A stretch of DNA of 64,000 bases, taken from contig NZ_JQNK01000009.1 in assembly GCF_000745215.1 (NCBI RefSeq), positions 868,001-932,000 of the forward strand, in the 5' to 3' direction. The position numbers and the translations under genes are program-made. The DNA is from Methylosinus sp. PW1. Lineage in GTDB: Bacteria; Pseudomonadota; Alphaproteobacteria; Rhizobiales; Beijerinckiaceae. The notes under the pieces are model-generated. The model was given only the letters and a program-made list of their open reading frames with translations, was not told the origin of the DNA and ran no database searches. Positions 17,154-26,267 of this stretch are shown piece after piece (position 1 is the first letter of the stretch; each line of letters opens with the position of its first letter).

Positions 17154-18260
17154 ATGTCACGTGTTGTTCAATATCATCCCTCGGTAATTAGCGCCGACGC
17201 CATCGGCGCCTCGATTTCCTCGCTGCATCAGATCCTACGGGAACGAGGCGTGGCGTCCTATGTGGCGTGCTCGGATTCCACTATCGCCATCAGCGATTAT
17301 GCGACGCTGTCGGTCTCCATGCTGAAGCGCATGGCTTGGAGCGACACGGATCTGCTGCTGCTGCATTATTCCTTCTTCAACGAAGATCTCGAAGCTCTGC
17401 TGGACCTGCCTGTCCGCAAGATACTGATCTATCACAATGTCACGCCGGGCCATTTTTTCCGCGGCCAGGGCTCGATGAGCTGGCTCGGGGACATGTGCGA
17501 CCATTCCCGCGCGCAGATGCGGCGCTTTGCTGGCGCTTTCGAGAAAGGCGTCGGCGATTCGGACTACAACACCACCGAGCTGAGAGAATTCGGCTTTCGG
17601 GACCCTGTGACCATCCCGGTGTTCTTCAACGACGCCTTTTTCTCGTCGCGCGAGCTCGACAATCAGCTCTACTTCGACATAAAGGCGGCCTCCGAGGTCA
17701 ATATCGTCTTCGTCGGGCGCTTCGTCCCCAATAAGCGGCACGATCTGCTGATCGACACTCTTGCCGCCTATAAGAAGCTCTTCGGCCGTTCGGCCTCGCT
17801 GCATCTCGGCGGCAAGATTTGGGGCGACGAATATTTCCACGCGCTGCTCGGACGGGCGGTGCGGGGCGGCGTCCTTTCCGACATCAAAATCTATCAGAAT
17901 GCGACCGGGCTCGCGATCAAGACGCTGTTCGCCGCCGCCGACGCCTATATTTCCATGAGCGAGCACGAAGGCTTCATGGTGCCCGTGCTCGAGGCCTTCA
18001 CGGTCGGCTGTCCGGTGCTGGCCTATGCGGGAACCGCAGTGGGCGAGACGATGGGGCCGGCCGGCATCAAATTCGACACGCTCGACCCATCGATTCCCGC
18101 AGGCTATCTGGAGCTCCTGCGTCGCGATAAAACGCTGCGCAACAATATCGTTCGCGAGCAGGCGGACCGTGCGACCGACTTCTACTCCGAAGCGACCGCG
18201 AGACGGTGGCTCTCATTCTTGGAGGGATTTGTCGACATCTCCGCGGGGTTGCACTCATGA
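17154..18260 (+). CDS. Glycosyltransferase, GT4-like (GT-B fold)
   Basis: 368 residues. The C-terminal half carries the GT4 nucleotide-sugar-binding signature: NIVFVGRFVPNKRHDLLIDTL, and the EX7E motif in SEHEGFMVPVLEAF followed by GCPVLAYAGTAVGETMG. The N-terminal acceptor domain is less typical. The enzyme would add a sugar to a growing surface polysaccharide at the cytoplasmic membrane. Its stop overlaps the start of the next glycosyltransferase by 4 bp, so the three genes form a coupled operon. Confidence 0.82.
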   Translation: MSRVVQYHPSVISADAIGASISSLHQILRERGVASYVACSDSTIAISDYATLSVSMLKRMAWSDTDLLLLHYSFFNEDLEALLDLPVRKILIYHNVTPGHFFRGQGSMSWLGDMCDHSRAQMRRFAGAFEKGVGDSDYNTTELREFGFRDPVTIPVFFNDAFFSSRELDNQLYFDIKAASEVNIVFVGRFVPNKRHDLLIDTLAAYKKLFGRSASLHLGGKIWGDEYFHALLGRAVRGGVLSDIKIYQNATGLAIKTLFAAADAYISMSEHEGFMVPVLEAFTVGCPVLAYAGTAVGETMGPAGIKFDTLDPSIPAGYLELLRRDKTLRNNIVREQADRATDFYSEATARRWLSFLEGFVDISAGLHS

Positions 18261-19846
18261 TCATCGCATATGACGCCGGCGCCTTTCAGCAGTCGATCAG
18301 CGGTGGAATTTTCAATGTCTCCGTCGGCTTTCTGAACGCCGCCGCCAGGATCGCCCCCGACACCGAATTTGTTTTCGTCGCCGACCCGTTTTTCGGCAAG
18401 GTGCGGCCCGACGCCATGGCGGCGCTGACCTTCGCGCCGCGAGTAATCTATCGCAGCGTGCTGAAATCATCCGGCTCCTTCTCTCTGCGTACAAATAGAG
18501 AGCGCGCGCGTTTCGAGGTCGACGGCCGGATCGTCCCGACGACGCAGACGGCGACGCCGGACGGCATTTGGTATTATTATGAAGGCCCGACGCCCCGGCA
18601 TGCGATGTTTCTGCGCAGCCGAGCGGCCCGTCCTTGCGACACGATGAACTCGCCGGACAGCCGCAGCCTCGGCGTCGCCGTCAGCAAGATCGTCATCGAA
18701 TCGGAGAAGGGATCGCAGGAGTTCTCCTTCGACGACCCCCGCCTCACCAATGGCTATCACGATCCGGAGAGCGCTTCGCGCTGGACGAACGGCGCCGCCG
18801 AAATCCCAATCGAATTTTTCCCGCGCGTCGATAGGGTGCGCGTTGGAGTGCACATCAGGCACACGGTCGTCTATAGTCTCGCGGACGGCCGTTTCGATCG
18901 CCGCTACAATGGAGTCGTGCAAGCCGCGATCGAGCAGCGACGCGCCTTCAATTTGCAGGAGCTGGGCCGCGAGCTGCGTGAAATGGGCGCGACCGTCTAT
19001 TTCGCGAATCACTTCATTCCGATCGCCGTCCCCGGCCTCGCTCTCGCGAGCTGGGCGCATGACGTGATCCCGATCCTGTTTCCGAACTTCTTCGGCAAGG
19101 ACGCGATCGAAAATTTCGCCAATGTCATCGATGTGTTCAAGCGCGCCGATCACATTTTCTGCAACTCCGAGACGACCCGCAAGGACATTATCGAAAATGT
19201 CGGCGTCTCTCCCGAGCGTCTGACCACCTCATGGATCGGACCCGGCGCGATCGGGCCGCGCCCTGCTCCCGTGGTCGACGCCGCGATCGCCAAATTCGGC
19301 CTTCGTCGAGACTATATTCTCAATGTCGGGACGCTGGAGCCGCGCAAGAACCATGTTCGTCTGGTTCAGGCCTATGATGAATTTCGTCGCGGCGTCGAGC
19401 ATCCGCCGCAGCTGGCCATCGTCGGCTCCCATGGCTGGGGATATGACGAATTGGTGAGGCTGATCGCCAACAGCGGACTCTCCGAGCATGTGAAAGTGCT
19501 GAGCGGCGTCGACAATGAGGATTTGTCGGCGCTCTACTCGGGCGCGATGTTCGTCGCCTATCCCAGCGTCTATGAAGGATTCGGCATGCCGGTGCTGGAG
19601 GCCATGGCCTGCGGCGTCCCAGTCTTGACCTCACAGGAAACCAGCATGCAGGACATAGCGAAGAACGCCGCCGTTCTCGTGGATCCTTTGTCGGTGAGCT
19701 CGATCGCTCGAGGGCTGAGCGAGCTCTCGCTCAATTCCGAGCTGCGCTCGCGCCTCGCCTCCAAGGCGAAGGAGGCCGCGTCACGCTTCGACTGGGATCG
19801 CGTCGCCGGAACAATCATCGATGTCTTGAGAGGAACACGCCGATGA
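18257..19846 (+). CDS. Glycosyltransferase, GT4-like, with long N-terminal domain
   Basis: About 529 residues; the ATG at 18257 overlaps the preceding stop (ATGA). The C-terminal domain has the GT4 pattern ILNVGTLEPRKNHVRLVQAYDEF and VYEGFGMPVLEAMACGVPVLTS. The N-terminal half is long (about 320 residues) and contains ASWAHDVIPILFPNFF and HIFCNSETTRKDII, typical of mannosyltransferase-like GT4 enzymes. The glycosyltransferase at 59.6-61.2 kb has the same late motifs and is probably a paralogue. Confidence 0.85.
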   Translation: MIIAYDAGAFQQSISGGIFNVSVGFLNAAARIAPDTEFVFVADPFFGKVRPDAMAALTFAPRVIYRSVLKSSGSFSLRTNRERARFEVDGRIVPTTQTATPDGIWYYYEGPTPRHAMFLRSRAARPCDTMNSPDSRSLGVAVSKIVIESEKGSQEFSFDDPRLTNGYHDPESASRWTNGAAEIPIEFFPRVDRVRVGVHIRHTVVYSLADGRFDRRYNGVVQAAIEQRRAFNLQELGRELREMGATVYFANHFIPIAVPGLALASWAHDVIPILFPNFFGKDAIENFANVIDVFKRADHIFCNSETTRKDIIENVGVSPERLTTSWIGPGAIGPRPAPVVDAAIAKFGLRRDYILNVGTLEPRKNHVRLVQAYDEFRRGVEHPPQLAIVGSHGWGYDELVRLIANSGLSEHVKVLSGVDNEDLSALYSGAMFVAYPSVYEGFGMPVLEAMACGVPVLTSQETSMQDIAKNAAVLVDPLSVSSIARGLSELSLNSELRSRLASKAKEAASRFDWDRVAGTIIDVLRGTRR

Positions 19847-20132
19847 AGATCGTTGTCCTTTCCACATTCGACATCACCCCGGTGCGCGATGGCGGGCAGA
19901 CGCGTTACGTCTCGGTCTACAAGAACATCGCCAAAGAGCATGATGTAACGCTCATCGCCTATGATTTTAAGCAGACCGATCACATCAGGCGCTATAAGCT
20001 CGCCGACCGTTTCGACGTGATCGTCTTCCCCGCGGCGCCGGGCGACCAGCATCACGTCTGGCACATAATGGAAAAGACGCGGCGCCTCGCGCATGATGTT
20101 CTCTGCATCAGGGAATATCATTTCTCGGACGA
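19843..20132 (+). pseudogene. Third glycosyltransferase, truncated by IS21
   Basis: The ATG overlaps the stop of the previous glycosyltransferase by 4 bp. About 97 native residues remain (MKIVVLSTFDITPVRDGGQT at the start), resembling the N-terminal domain of a GT4-type enzyme. At 20133 the frame enters the IS21 terminal repeat and stops after 13 foreign codons. The C-terminal catalytic domain does not reappear on the other side of the IS, so the gene is not merely interrupted: its 3' part is missing. Confidence 0.8.
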
Positions 20133-20214
20133 TGTAGATTTCCGTCGAGATTTGACCCGGGATTTCCATTGAGAAGTGACCCGGGTTGAAGATGGCTTGC
20201 GGCTCAGTCGGTCG

Positions 20215-20997
20215 TCAAGTTTTGGTCTTTTCCTTTGCAGGTTTGTCCGCCTTCGCCGAGCTGTCCTTGAACCGGAAGCTGTCGTTTCCAGTTTCGAGGA
20301 TATGGCAGCGGTGAGTGAGGCGATCGAGCAGAGCCGTCGTCATCTTGGCGTCCCCGAAGACGGCGGCCCATTCGCCGAAGCTCAGATTCGTCGTGATGAT
20401 GACGCTGGTTCGCTCGTAGAGCTTGCTCAGCAGATGGAACAGCAACGCCCCGCCGGAGCCGCTGAACGGCAGGTAGCCGAGCTCATCGAGGATGACGAGA
20501 TCGGAATGAACGAGCCGCGCCGCGACTTGGCCCGACTTGCCTTGGTGCTTTTCGGCTTCGAGCGCGTTTACGAGCTCGACGGTGGAGAAGAACCGCACAC
20601 GCTTTCTGTGATGCTCGATCGCCTGGACGCCGATCGCTGTCGCCAGATGCGTCTTGCCCGTGCCAGGTCCCCCGACCAGGACGGCGTTATGCGCATCCTC
20701 GAGGAACTCGCAGCGATGAAGCTGGCGCGCGAGCGCCTCGTTGACCTCACTGCTGGCGAAGTCGAAGCCGGCGAGATCGCGATAGTTCGGGAACCGCGCG
20801 GACTTGAGCTGGTAGGCGATCGATCTCACCTCCCGGTCGGCGGTTTCCGCCTTCAAGAGTTGCGACAGGATCGGCAGCGCGGCCTCGAAGGCCGGGGAGC
20901 CTTGCTCGGTCAGCTCGCTGACGGCTTGCGCCATGCCGTGCATTTTGAGACTGCGCAGCATGATGACGATGGCGCCGGCGGCGGGATTATGACGCAT
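20215..20997 (-). CDS. istB: IS21 helper ATPase IstB
   Basis: About 260 residues from the ATG at 20997. AAA+ ATPase with Walker [12 protein letters not shown], Walker [13 protein letters not shown] and the DnaC-like [13 protein letters not shown] segment. IstB assembles on target DNA and stimulates IstA. It overlaps the end of istA by 11 bp, the usual IS21 arrangement. Confidence 0.93.
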   Translation of the reverse strand: MRHNPAAGAIVIMLRSLKMHGMAQAVSELTEQGSPAFEAALPILSQLLKAETADREVRSIAYQLKSARFPNYRDLAGFDFASSEVNEALARQLHRCEFLEDAHNAVLVGGPGTGKTHLATAIGVQAIEHHRKRVRFFSTVELVNALEAEKHQGKSGQVAARLVHSDLVILDELGYLPFSGSGGALLFHLLSKLYERTSVIITTNLSFGEWAAVFGDAKMTTALLDRLTHRCHILETGNDSFRFKDSSAKADKPAKEKTKT

Positions 20998-22516
20998 GGC
21001 GCGCCTCCCGACCCTTGCGCAGCGCGTCGTAACGCTCGACATTGGCCTGCGGCTCGGTGGTGAGCGTCAGCGCGTTGGGCGGTTTCACGGGCGGCGCGTC
21101 GACCGGCTTGCCGTCCACCAAGCGATGCAACAGGTTCAAGATGTGCGTCTTGGTCGGCGCGCCGGCCTCCAGCGCCAATTGGACGGCGGTCAGCACGGCC
21201 TGCTCGTCGTGCTGTAGGACCAGAGCCAAAATCTCGACCATCTCACGGTCGCCTCCCGGCTTCTCGAGCATGCGCTGTTGCAGCGTCCGTAAGGCGACCG
21301 GCAGTTCCGCGAAGGGCGCGCCATTGCGCAGCGCGCCCGGCTTGCGCTGGATGACGGAGAGATAATGCCGCCAGTCGTAGACCGTCACGCTCTTGTCGTC
21401 ATGCGACCGGGCGAAGACGCGGGCGTGCTCGCACACGATCTGCCCCTCGGCGGCGACGACGACGCGCTCAGGGTAGACCCGCACGCTGACGGGGCGATTG
21501 GCGAATGAAGCCGGCACGCTGTAGCGATTGCGGTCCAGATGGATCAGGCACGTCGGCGTGACCCGCTTGGTGTGTTCGACGAAGCCGTCGAATGGCCGCG
21601 GAGGCTGCATCAGTTGCGGAACCTCCTCGCGCCAAGCCTCCGCGATCGTCCCCGGCTGCGCGCTGTGCGGAATCTCGGCCCACAGCTCGCGGCATCGCGC
21701 CTCCAGCCAGTCGTTGAGCGCCGCCAGCGACGGAAAGCTCGGGATTGGCTGCCAGAGGCGATGACGAGCATCCTGAACGTTCTTCTCGATTTGCCCCTTT
21801 TCCCAGCCGGAGGCCGGATTGCAGAATGCGGCCTCGAACAGGAAGTGGCTGACCATCGCGGCGAAGCGGGCGTTGACCTGGCGTTCTTTGCCACGCCCGA
21901 TCTTGTCGATCGCGGTGCGCATGTTGTCGTAGACGCCTCGCCGGGGCACGCCGCCCAGCACGCGGAAGGCGTGGTTGTGGGCGTCGAAGAGCATCTCATG
22001 CGTCTGCTGCGGGTAGGCGCGAAGGAAGAACGCACGGCTGTAGGAGAGCTTGAACTGGGCGACCTGCAACTTCGTCCGCTCGCCCGCGATGATCGCCCAA
22101 TCCTCCGACCAGTCGAACTGGAACGCCTCGCCGGGCAGAAACGTCAGCGGCACGAACGCGCCGCGCCCGCAGGTCTGCTGCTCCCGATGCCGCGCCGCCT
22201 TCCACTCGCGCGCGAACGCCGCCACGCGATTGTAGGAGCCGTCGTAGCCGAGGGCGACCAGATCCGCGTGCAACTGCTTGACCGTCCGCTTCTGCTTGCG
22301 CGATTTTGCGGCCTCCTGACGCAGCATGTGCGCCAGCTTGTCGGCGAACGGATCGAGCCGGCTCGGTCGATCGGGCGTGGCGAACCCCGGCTCCACGCTG
22401 TCCGAGCGCAGGTATTTGCGCACCGTATTGCGCGACAGCCCCGTGCGTCGCGCAATCTCCCGGATCGAAAACTCCTGCCGATATCGCCAGCGTCGGATGA
22501 CGCTCAATAACTCCAT
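20987..22516 (-). CDS. istA: IS21 transposase IstA
   Basis: About 509 residues from an ATG with GGAG 11 nt upstream. The N terminus has a resolvase-like helix-turn-helix ([21 protein letters not shown]). The rve/DDE core begins at [15 protein letters not shown] and includes [15 protein letters not shown] and [16 protein letters not shown]. IstA cuts and joins the element ends. The gene is full length. Confidence 0.93.
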   Translation of the reverse strand: MELLSVIRRWRYRQEFSIREIARRTGLSRNTVRKYLRSDSVEPGFATPDRPSRLDPFADKLAHMLRQEAAKSRKQKRTVKQLHADLVALGYDGSYNRVAAFAREWKAARHREQQTCGRGAFVPLTFLPGEAFQFDWSEDWAIIAGERTKLQVAQFKLSYSRAFFLRAYPQQTHEMLFDAHNHAFRVLGGVPRRGVYDNMRTAIDKIGRGKERQVNARFAAMVSHFLFEAAFCNPASGWEKGQIEKNVQDARHRLWQPIPSFPSLAALNDWLEARCRELWAEIPHSAQPGTIAEAWREEVPQLMQPPRPFDGFVEHTKRVTPTCLIHLDRNRYSVPASFANRPVSVRVYPERVVVAAEGQIVCEHARVFARSHDDKSVTVYDWRHYLSVIQRKPGALRNGAPFAELPVALRTLQQRMLEKPGGDREMVEILALVLQHDEQAVLTAVQLALEAGAPTKTHILNLLHRLVDGKPVDAPPVKPPNALTLTTEPQANVERYDALRKGREARHAS

Positions 22517-22628
22517 GTCGATCACTCCAAGGTCCCCCACGACGGTCGAGGGGGAAAGGTTCGAACATGGGTCAGTTCTCGGTGGAAAAACTCGTGCTGC
22601 CTGGGTCAGCTCTCAGTGGAAATCAACA

Positions 22629-23267
22629 GGCGGCGTCGGCAATCAGATCCTCACCGGCAAGGCCCGCGTCGGCAACTGCTATCCGCTCTGCCGCGAGGCC
22701 TCCGGCATCCTGCCGGCGTCCCTGCGCGCCGACGCCGCCCTGGTCGAATACGCGGACTGCACCCAATCGAAGGAGCATAGCCGCCGCGACGACCGCAAGA
22801 TCGATACCGTAAACGGCTATATCCTGCCGGCCGCCGTAATCGAAGGGGCGCCGAAGAAGGGGAAAAAAGCCAAGGACGACGACGACGCTCCGGCGACGGA
22901 TCAGATGCGGATCCGCATGGAGCTCCTGTCGCCCGGCGTGCGCCTCCACACGTGGATCTCCATCGAGACCGCGACCGAGGAGGAACTCGGCTGCCTCGTC
23001 GCCGCCCTTCGTCTCTTCGCCGACGCGCCGCACATCGGCGGCCAGTCCGCGAGAGGCTACGGCCTGGTGGATCTGGACTACACGCTGACCGATCGCACGA
23101 CCGGCGCCGTCGTCGAGCATTTCGTGACCGTCGCCGACGGCGCCTGCATGCTGTCTCCGGAGGCGTCCGAGGCCCTGGCGGCCTACGGGCGCCATGTCGG
23201 CGCGCTGAAGGAAACCGCCATCGCGCCGAACGGCGGCGTCCTGGCTCTGCTGGAGGGCGCGGCGTGA
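22629..23267 (+). pseudogene. Cas7/Csf2-like RAMP protein, 5' end lost at IS21 boundary
   Basis: About 212 residues remain, open into the IS21 end with no native start. The late segment LVAALRLFADAPHIGGQSARGYGLVDLDY carries the glycine-rich loop of RAMP/Cas7 proteins; the layout before it (SRRDDRKIDTVNGYILPAAVIEG to MRIRMELLSPGVRLHTWIS, EEELGCLV) resembles Csf2, the Cas7 backbone of type IV CRISPR effectors. Csf2 is usually over 300 residues, so roughly the first third is gone. It overlaps the next small ORF by 4 bp and the Csf3-like gene follows at once, which supports the assignment. The family call is from motif recognition. Confidence 0.6.
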
Positions 23268-23566
23268 CCATCCTTGTAACGCAACACGCGATCGACAGGT
23301 TCCGCGAGAGGATTCCAAGACGCCTGACTCGCGCCCGCAGCGACGGCGAAATCGCGTCGGCTATCGTCGAATCCCTGCAATCGGACGGATGTCGAACGTC
23401 GTTCGCCCAGGGGCATGACTGCGAGAAGGTTCGCACGCGCCTTCCCGTGCCGATGCGTGTCCTCGTCCACAAACGCCCCGAATACATCGAGGTCGTTACG
23501 ATCCTTCGAGGTGAAAAACGGAGCGGCGCCGCATGCCGGAGAGCCAAGGAAAGGAGATCCGCATGA
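23264..23566 (+). CDS. Small protein of unknown function between csf2-like and csf3-like genes
   Basis: 100 residues from a GTG overlapping the previous stop (GTGA). It begins MTILVTQHAIDRFRERIPRR and ends in a basic tail. The HAIDRFRER start resembles small phage or toxin-like proteins, but I cannot name a family. It is coupled at both ends (4-bp overlaps) to the two Cas-like genes, so it was probably part of the same operon and could be an accessory subunit or regulator. Confidence 0.55.
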   Translation: MTILVTQHAIDRFRERIPRRLTRARSDGEIASAIVESLQSDGCRTSFAQGHDCEKVRTRLPVPMRVLVHKRPEYIEVVTILRGEKRSGAACRRAKERRSA

Positions 23567-24204
23567 AACCGACTCTCATCCGCGCCGTCCTGGTCAACGG
23601 CTACATCACCAGCAACCCGTGGACGCCGACCATCGACGGGATCGTGGCCTACGCGTCCCAGCTTCGAAAACACGGCGACGAGTTCTACGTCCATCGCGAC
23701 TCCGAAATGGTCCCCGTGGACGACCTGCCGATCGAGAAAATCGAGTTCGGAGGCCGCTGGTGGTATTCCTGCTCGACGCCGTATCCCGTCGATTCCGTCG
23801 GCCGCCAGAAGCGGAACTACCACAGGCGCTTCGACGACCGGTATGAGGGCTATCTCGTCTCCGGCGTCGGCAAGGTGTTGACGAAGGCCGGCCCCTATAA
23901 GGCGGCGCGCCTCGCCGACACGCGGACGATATGTCGAGCCGTCGAATGGCACGTCGTCGGCGACCGTGAAGCGCTGCGGGATCTCCTTGGCGACATCGAT
24001 CAGATCGGAGCCGCCAGAGCCGTCGGCTTCGGCTCGGTGGTCGAGTGGCAACTGGAAGACGGCGACGCCGAAATCGCGAGACGCCGGCGTCCGCTGCCGC
24101 TCGAATACGCGGAGAGCATCGGCATCGCGGGGCGCAGGATGTCCTGGGGCATCGTGCCGCCGACGCGCCTGCCGGAGTCCATCTGCGAGTGCGTGATGCC
24201 TTGA
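23563..24204 (+). CDS. Csf3/Cas5-like protein of a type IV-like CRISPR effector
   Basis: 213 residues from an ATG with a strong AAGGAG site. The N-terminal segment LIRAVLVNGYITSNPWTPTIDGIVAYA is a RAMP-type beta-alpha-beta fold start. WWYSCSTPYP, the NYHRRFDDRYEGYLV segment, then KAGPYKAARL, AVEWHVVGDREALRDLLGDI and IGAARAVGFGSVVEWQLED follow the order seen in Csf3, the Cas5-type subunit that binds the crRNA 5' handle. Partner genes csf1, cas6/csf5 and dinG, and a CRISPR array, are not seen in this window. Function without them is doubtful. Confidence 0.65.
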   Translation: MKPTLIRAVLVNGYITSNPWTPTIDGIVAYASQLRKHGDEFYVHRDSEMVPVDDLPIEKIEFGGRWWYSCSTPYPVDSVGRQKRNYHRRFDDRYEGYLVSGVGKVLTKAGPYKAARLADTRTICRAVEWHVVGDREALRDLLGDIDQIGAARAVGFGSVVEWQLEDGDAEIARRRRPLPLEYAESIGIAGRRMSWGIVPPTRLPESICECVMP

Positions 24205-24251
24205 GAGCGCGGGCGCGCCGGGAAAGGTATAATCCCTGCGCGCCCGTCGAT

Positions 24252-24788
24252 TTACGTCGCAGCGGCAATCCGCAATTGTCGGGGGGCAACCACTTCCATT
24301 TCGGGCGCCTGCGCCTCGATACTCCTTCTGAAGGCGATCGGGTCCGCGATGAGACGCAGATCCTCTATGCTCGATCCCGTGCCGCGCATGTCGATGTCGC
24401 CGTAGCCTAAAATTCGTCCGAGCATCGACTGGTTGACCGTGATGCTCTCGACCTTGGCAAGGTTCATTTCCATCGTGGAGCGCCGTATCAGGCCGCGCTT
24501 GAATATTACGCGTCGGTTCGTGACGGCGATTTCCGTCGACCAGCAGCGAATGAAGGTGGAGATCGAAGAGAAGAAGCCTCGGATGAGCAGAAGGGCGCCC
24601 GAAAAGCGAACGAGCGTCCAAATCAAGTCCTCCCTCGGGTCCGCCGCCGGCAGCACGTGCGCGCCTTTGTGAAGCATGTAGATTCCGACCAAGGCGAATG
24701 CGATGGAATCGAGATATACGATGCGGTGCAACCTGCCCTTCCGCACAATCCTCTCGTTCGGAACGAGAACGGAATCGACGTAACCCAT
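24252..24788 (-). CDS. Membrane protein with bacterial PH domain (bPH2/DUF304-like)
   Basis: 178 residues. Two hydrophobic segments (YLDSIAFALVGIYML and IWTLVRFSGALLLIRGFF) precede a small domain with STEIAVTNRRVIFKRGLIRRSTMEMNLAKVESITVNQSMLGRILGYGDI, the usual signature of YdbS/bPH2 proteins. They sit in the inner membrane; their molecular role is unclear. It is divergent from the flagellin gene. Confidence 0.75.
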   Translation of the reverse strand: MGYVDSVLVPNERIVRKGRLHRIVYLDSIAFALVGIYMLHKGAHVLPAADPREDLIWTLVRFSGALLLIRGFFSSISTFIRCWSTEIAVTNRRVIFKRGLIRRSTMEMNLAKVESITVNQSMLGRILGYGDIDMRGTGSSIEDLRLIADPIAFRRSIEAQAPEMEVVAPRQLRIAAAT

Positions 24789-24944
24789 GGAAGTGGACCT
24801 CCGGAAATATTCGTAGCCAATATGGGAGGAACGAAATTAACGATATGTTTCACCGCCATGAAAGGACCGGCTCGGCATTAACGGGGCGTTTTCAAATTAC
24901 GACTATTTGAAAAGACAACGTGTTCCAGTCACGAAGTCGATTTC
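24789..24944. promoter_or_regulatory. AT-richer divergent promoter region, PH-domain gene / flagellin
   Basis: This spacer has lower GC than its surroundings and contains the upstream region of the flagellin gene. A partial CtrA-like pattern (TTAA-N7-TTTC near 24838) is visible but incomplete. No sigma-54 type GG-N10-GC element stands out. Confidence 0.3.
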
Positions 24945-25946
24945 ATGTCCAGCGTTCTCACGAATTCATCCGCGATCTCCGCTCTCCAAAGCCTGCGTTC
25001 GACGCAAGCCGCCCTGGCATCCACGCAGCACCGCATCTCCACCGGCCTCAAGGTTTCCAGCGCCGCCGACAATGCGTCGACCTGGGCCGTCGCGGAAACG
25101 ATGAAATCCGACCGGGGCGTGGTGTCGACGATCGCGGATTCGCTCGGGGTGAGTTCGCAGATCATCAACGTCGCGATGACGGGCGTCGAAAGCACGATCT
25201 CGGTGATGAACCAGATCAAGAGCGCCGTGGTCCAGTCGGGATCCGTCCTGATGGCGCAGAGTGGATGGGAAATTCCGGCAAGGTCCGATGGCGATCTCCA
25301 AAAGATCGCAACAACCATAGCTGGAATGAGTGGACGGATCCTCGAAATCATCTCGTCGTCGTCCTTCAGTGGAATCAATTTGCTCGACGGTTCGATATCC
25401 GGCATTTCGCTTACGACTGGATACTCGGATGAGCGTGGATCATCGCAATCAAGAATGGATTCTGTGACTATTTCCGCACAAAATATATGGAGTGCCGATG
25501 TACAGAACGGGTTTATTTATACGCACGGGATTCTTTCCGGGACGAACGTCGTAAACGATTTCGATTTCGGAGAGCCTGGGTATTTTGAAAAGCTAACACC
25601 TGGATTTGGAGCTTCTTTTATATTTGGCGCAATGACAGGAACATTTTCAGGCACGGGATTTAGCAATTGGGCCAGCGGGGTGGTCAGTTCCGCGGACAGG
25701 GCCATAGCCGCTTTGACCGACTACGCCTCGACGCTCGGCTCGACAAAGACGACCATCGACTCCCAGCGCGATTTCATGCGGACCCTCGGCGACGCGATGG
25801 ACCAGGGCATCGGCTCGCTGGTGGACGCCGACATGAACACGGAATCCACTCGATTGCAGGCATTGCAGACGCAGCAGCAGCTAGGCGTCCAGTCGCTGTC
25901 GATCGCCAACAACAACAACGATATCGTTCTGCGCCTATTCCAGTGA
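24945..25946 (+). CDS. Orphan flagellin
   Basis: 333 residues. The N-terminal D0/D1 region (MSSVLTNSSAISALQSLRSTQ, then RISTGLKVSSAADNASTWAVAETMKSD) and the C-terminal helix (TESTRLQALQTQQQLGVQSLSIANNNNDIVLRLF) are canonical for alphaproteobacterial flagellins. The middle (about residues 140-235) is variable and more AT-rich than the ends. No flaF, flbT or other flagellar genes are present nearby, so this is an isolated copy on the island. It could replace or supplement the chromosomal filament protein, or alter phage or immune recognition. Confidence 0.9.
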   Translation: MSSVLTNSSAISALQSLRSTQAALASTQHRISTGLKVSSAADNASTWAVAETMKSDRGVVSTIADSLGVSSQIINVAMTGVESTISVMNQIKSAVVQSGSVLMAQSGWEIPARSDGDLQKIATTIAGMSGRILEIISSSSFSGINLLDGSISGISLTTGYSDERGSSQSRMDSVTISAQNIWSADVQNGFIYTHGILSGTNVVNDFDFGEPGYFEKLTPGFGASFIFGAMTGTFSGTGFSNWASGVVSSADRAIAALTDYASTLGSTKTTIDSQRDFMRTLGDAMDQGIGSLVDADMNTESTRLQALQTQQQLGVQSLSIANNNNDIVLRLFQ

Positions 25947-25949
25947 TCG

Positions 25950-26267
25950 TCACTCGGCCGGTTCCGCCATCCTTCCGAACGCCAATTTCCTGATCAATAG
26001 ATATCGGCGCGCCGCCTCGTCCGATCCCATGCCCACGACGGCCACTGCGACGAACGCGAATCCCGCCGGCAGGAGGATCAACGCGCTCCACAGGCGGTCG
26101 CAGAGCGTCGGAACGACCAGATAGCCGCGATCTCTAGGCGCTTCCGGAGCCAGCAGCAGCGAACTGACGTAGTTCGGCCAGATCGCCATCGGCACGACCG
26201 CGATCAGATAACCGACTGCGACGACGACGGAGAACACGACGTCGTCGATCCATTTGATGACGTTCAT
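25950..26267 (-). CDS. Small membrane protein of unknown function
   Basis: 105 residues with two hydrophobic helices (VVFSVVVAVGYLIAVVPMAIW and ALILLPAGFAFVAVAVVGM) and a basic tail. Its ATG overlaps the stop of the upstream gene (ATGA). The 3' end nearly meets the flagellin stop. No family recognised. Confidence 0.5.
   Translation of the reverse strand: MNVIKWIDDVVFSVVVAVGYLIAVVPMAIWPNYVSSLLLAPEAPRDRGYLVVPTLCDRLWSALILLPAGFAFVAVAVVGMGSDEAARRYLLIRKLAFGRMAEPAE

Larger units (their letters stand above)
20133..22628 (-). mobile_element. IS21-family insertion sequence, complete ends, no target duplication
   Basis: The element is 2496 bp. Its ends read TGTAGATTTCCGTCGAGA (left) and TGTTGATTTCCACTGAGA (right, reverse complement), followed on both sides by a second related block (TTTCCATTGAGAAGTGACCC / TTTCCACCGAGAACTGACCC), the usual multiple IS21 repeats. 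istA and istB are intact. The flanking bases differ (...TCGGACGA on the left, GGCGGCGT on the right), so no target duplication is present. The genes on the two sides are different truncated genes. Confidence 0.9.

Noticed and set aside
22651..24621. 656-residue minus-strand frame
   Set aside because: It is antisense to the Cas-like genes and changes from charged to Arg-rich sequence without domain; the plus-strand genes have ribosome-binding sites and overlaps.
24830..24860. CtrA box in the flagellin promoter
   Set aside because: Only TTAA-N7-TTTC is present; the second half-site does not match the consensus.
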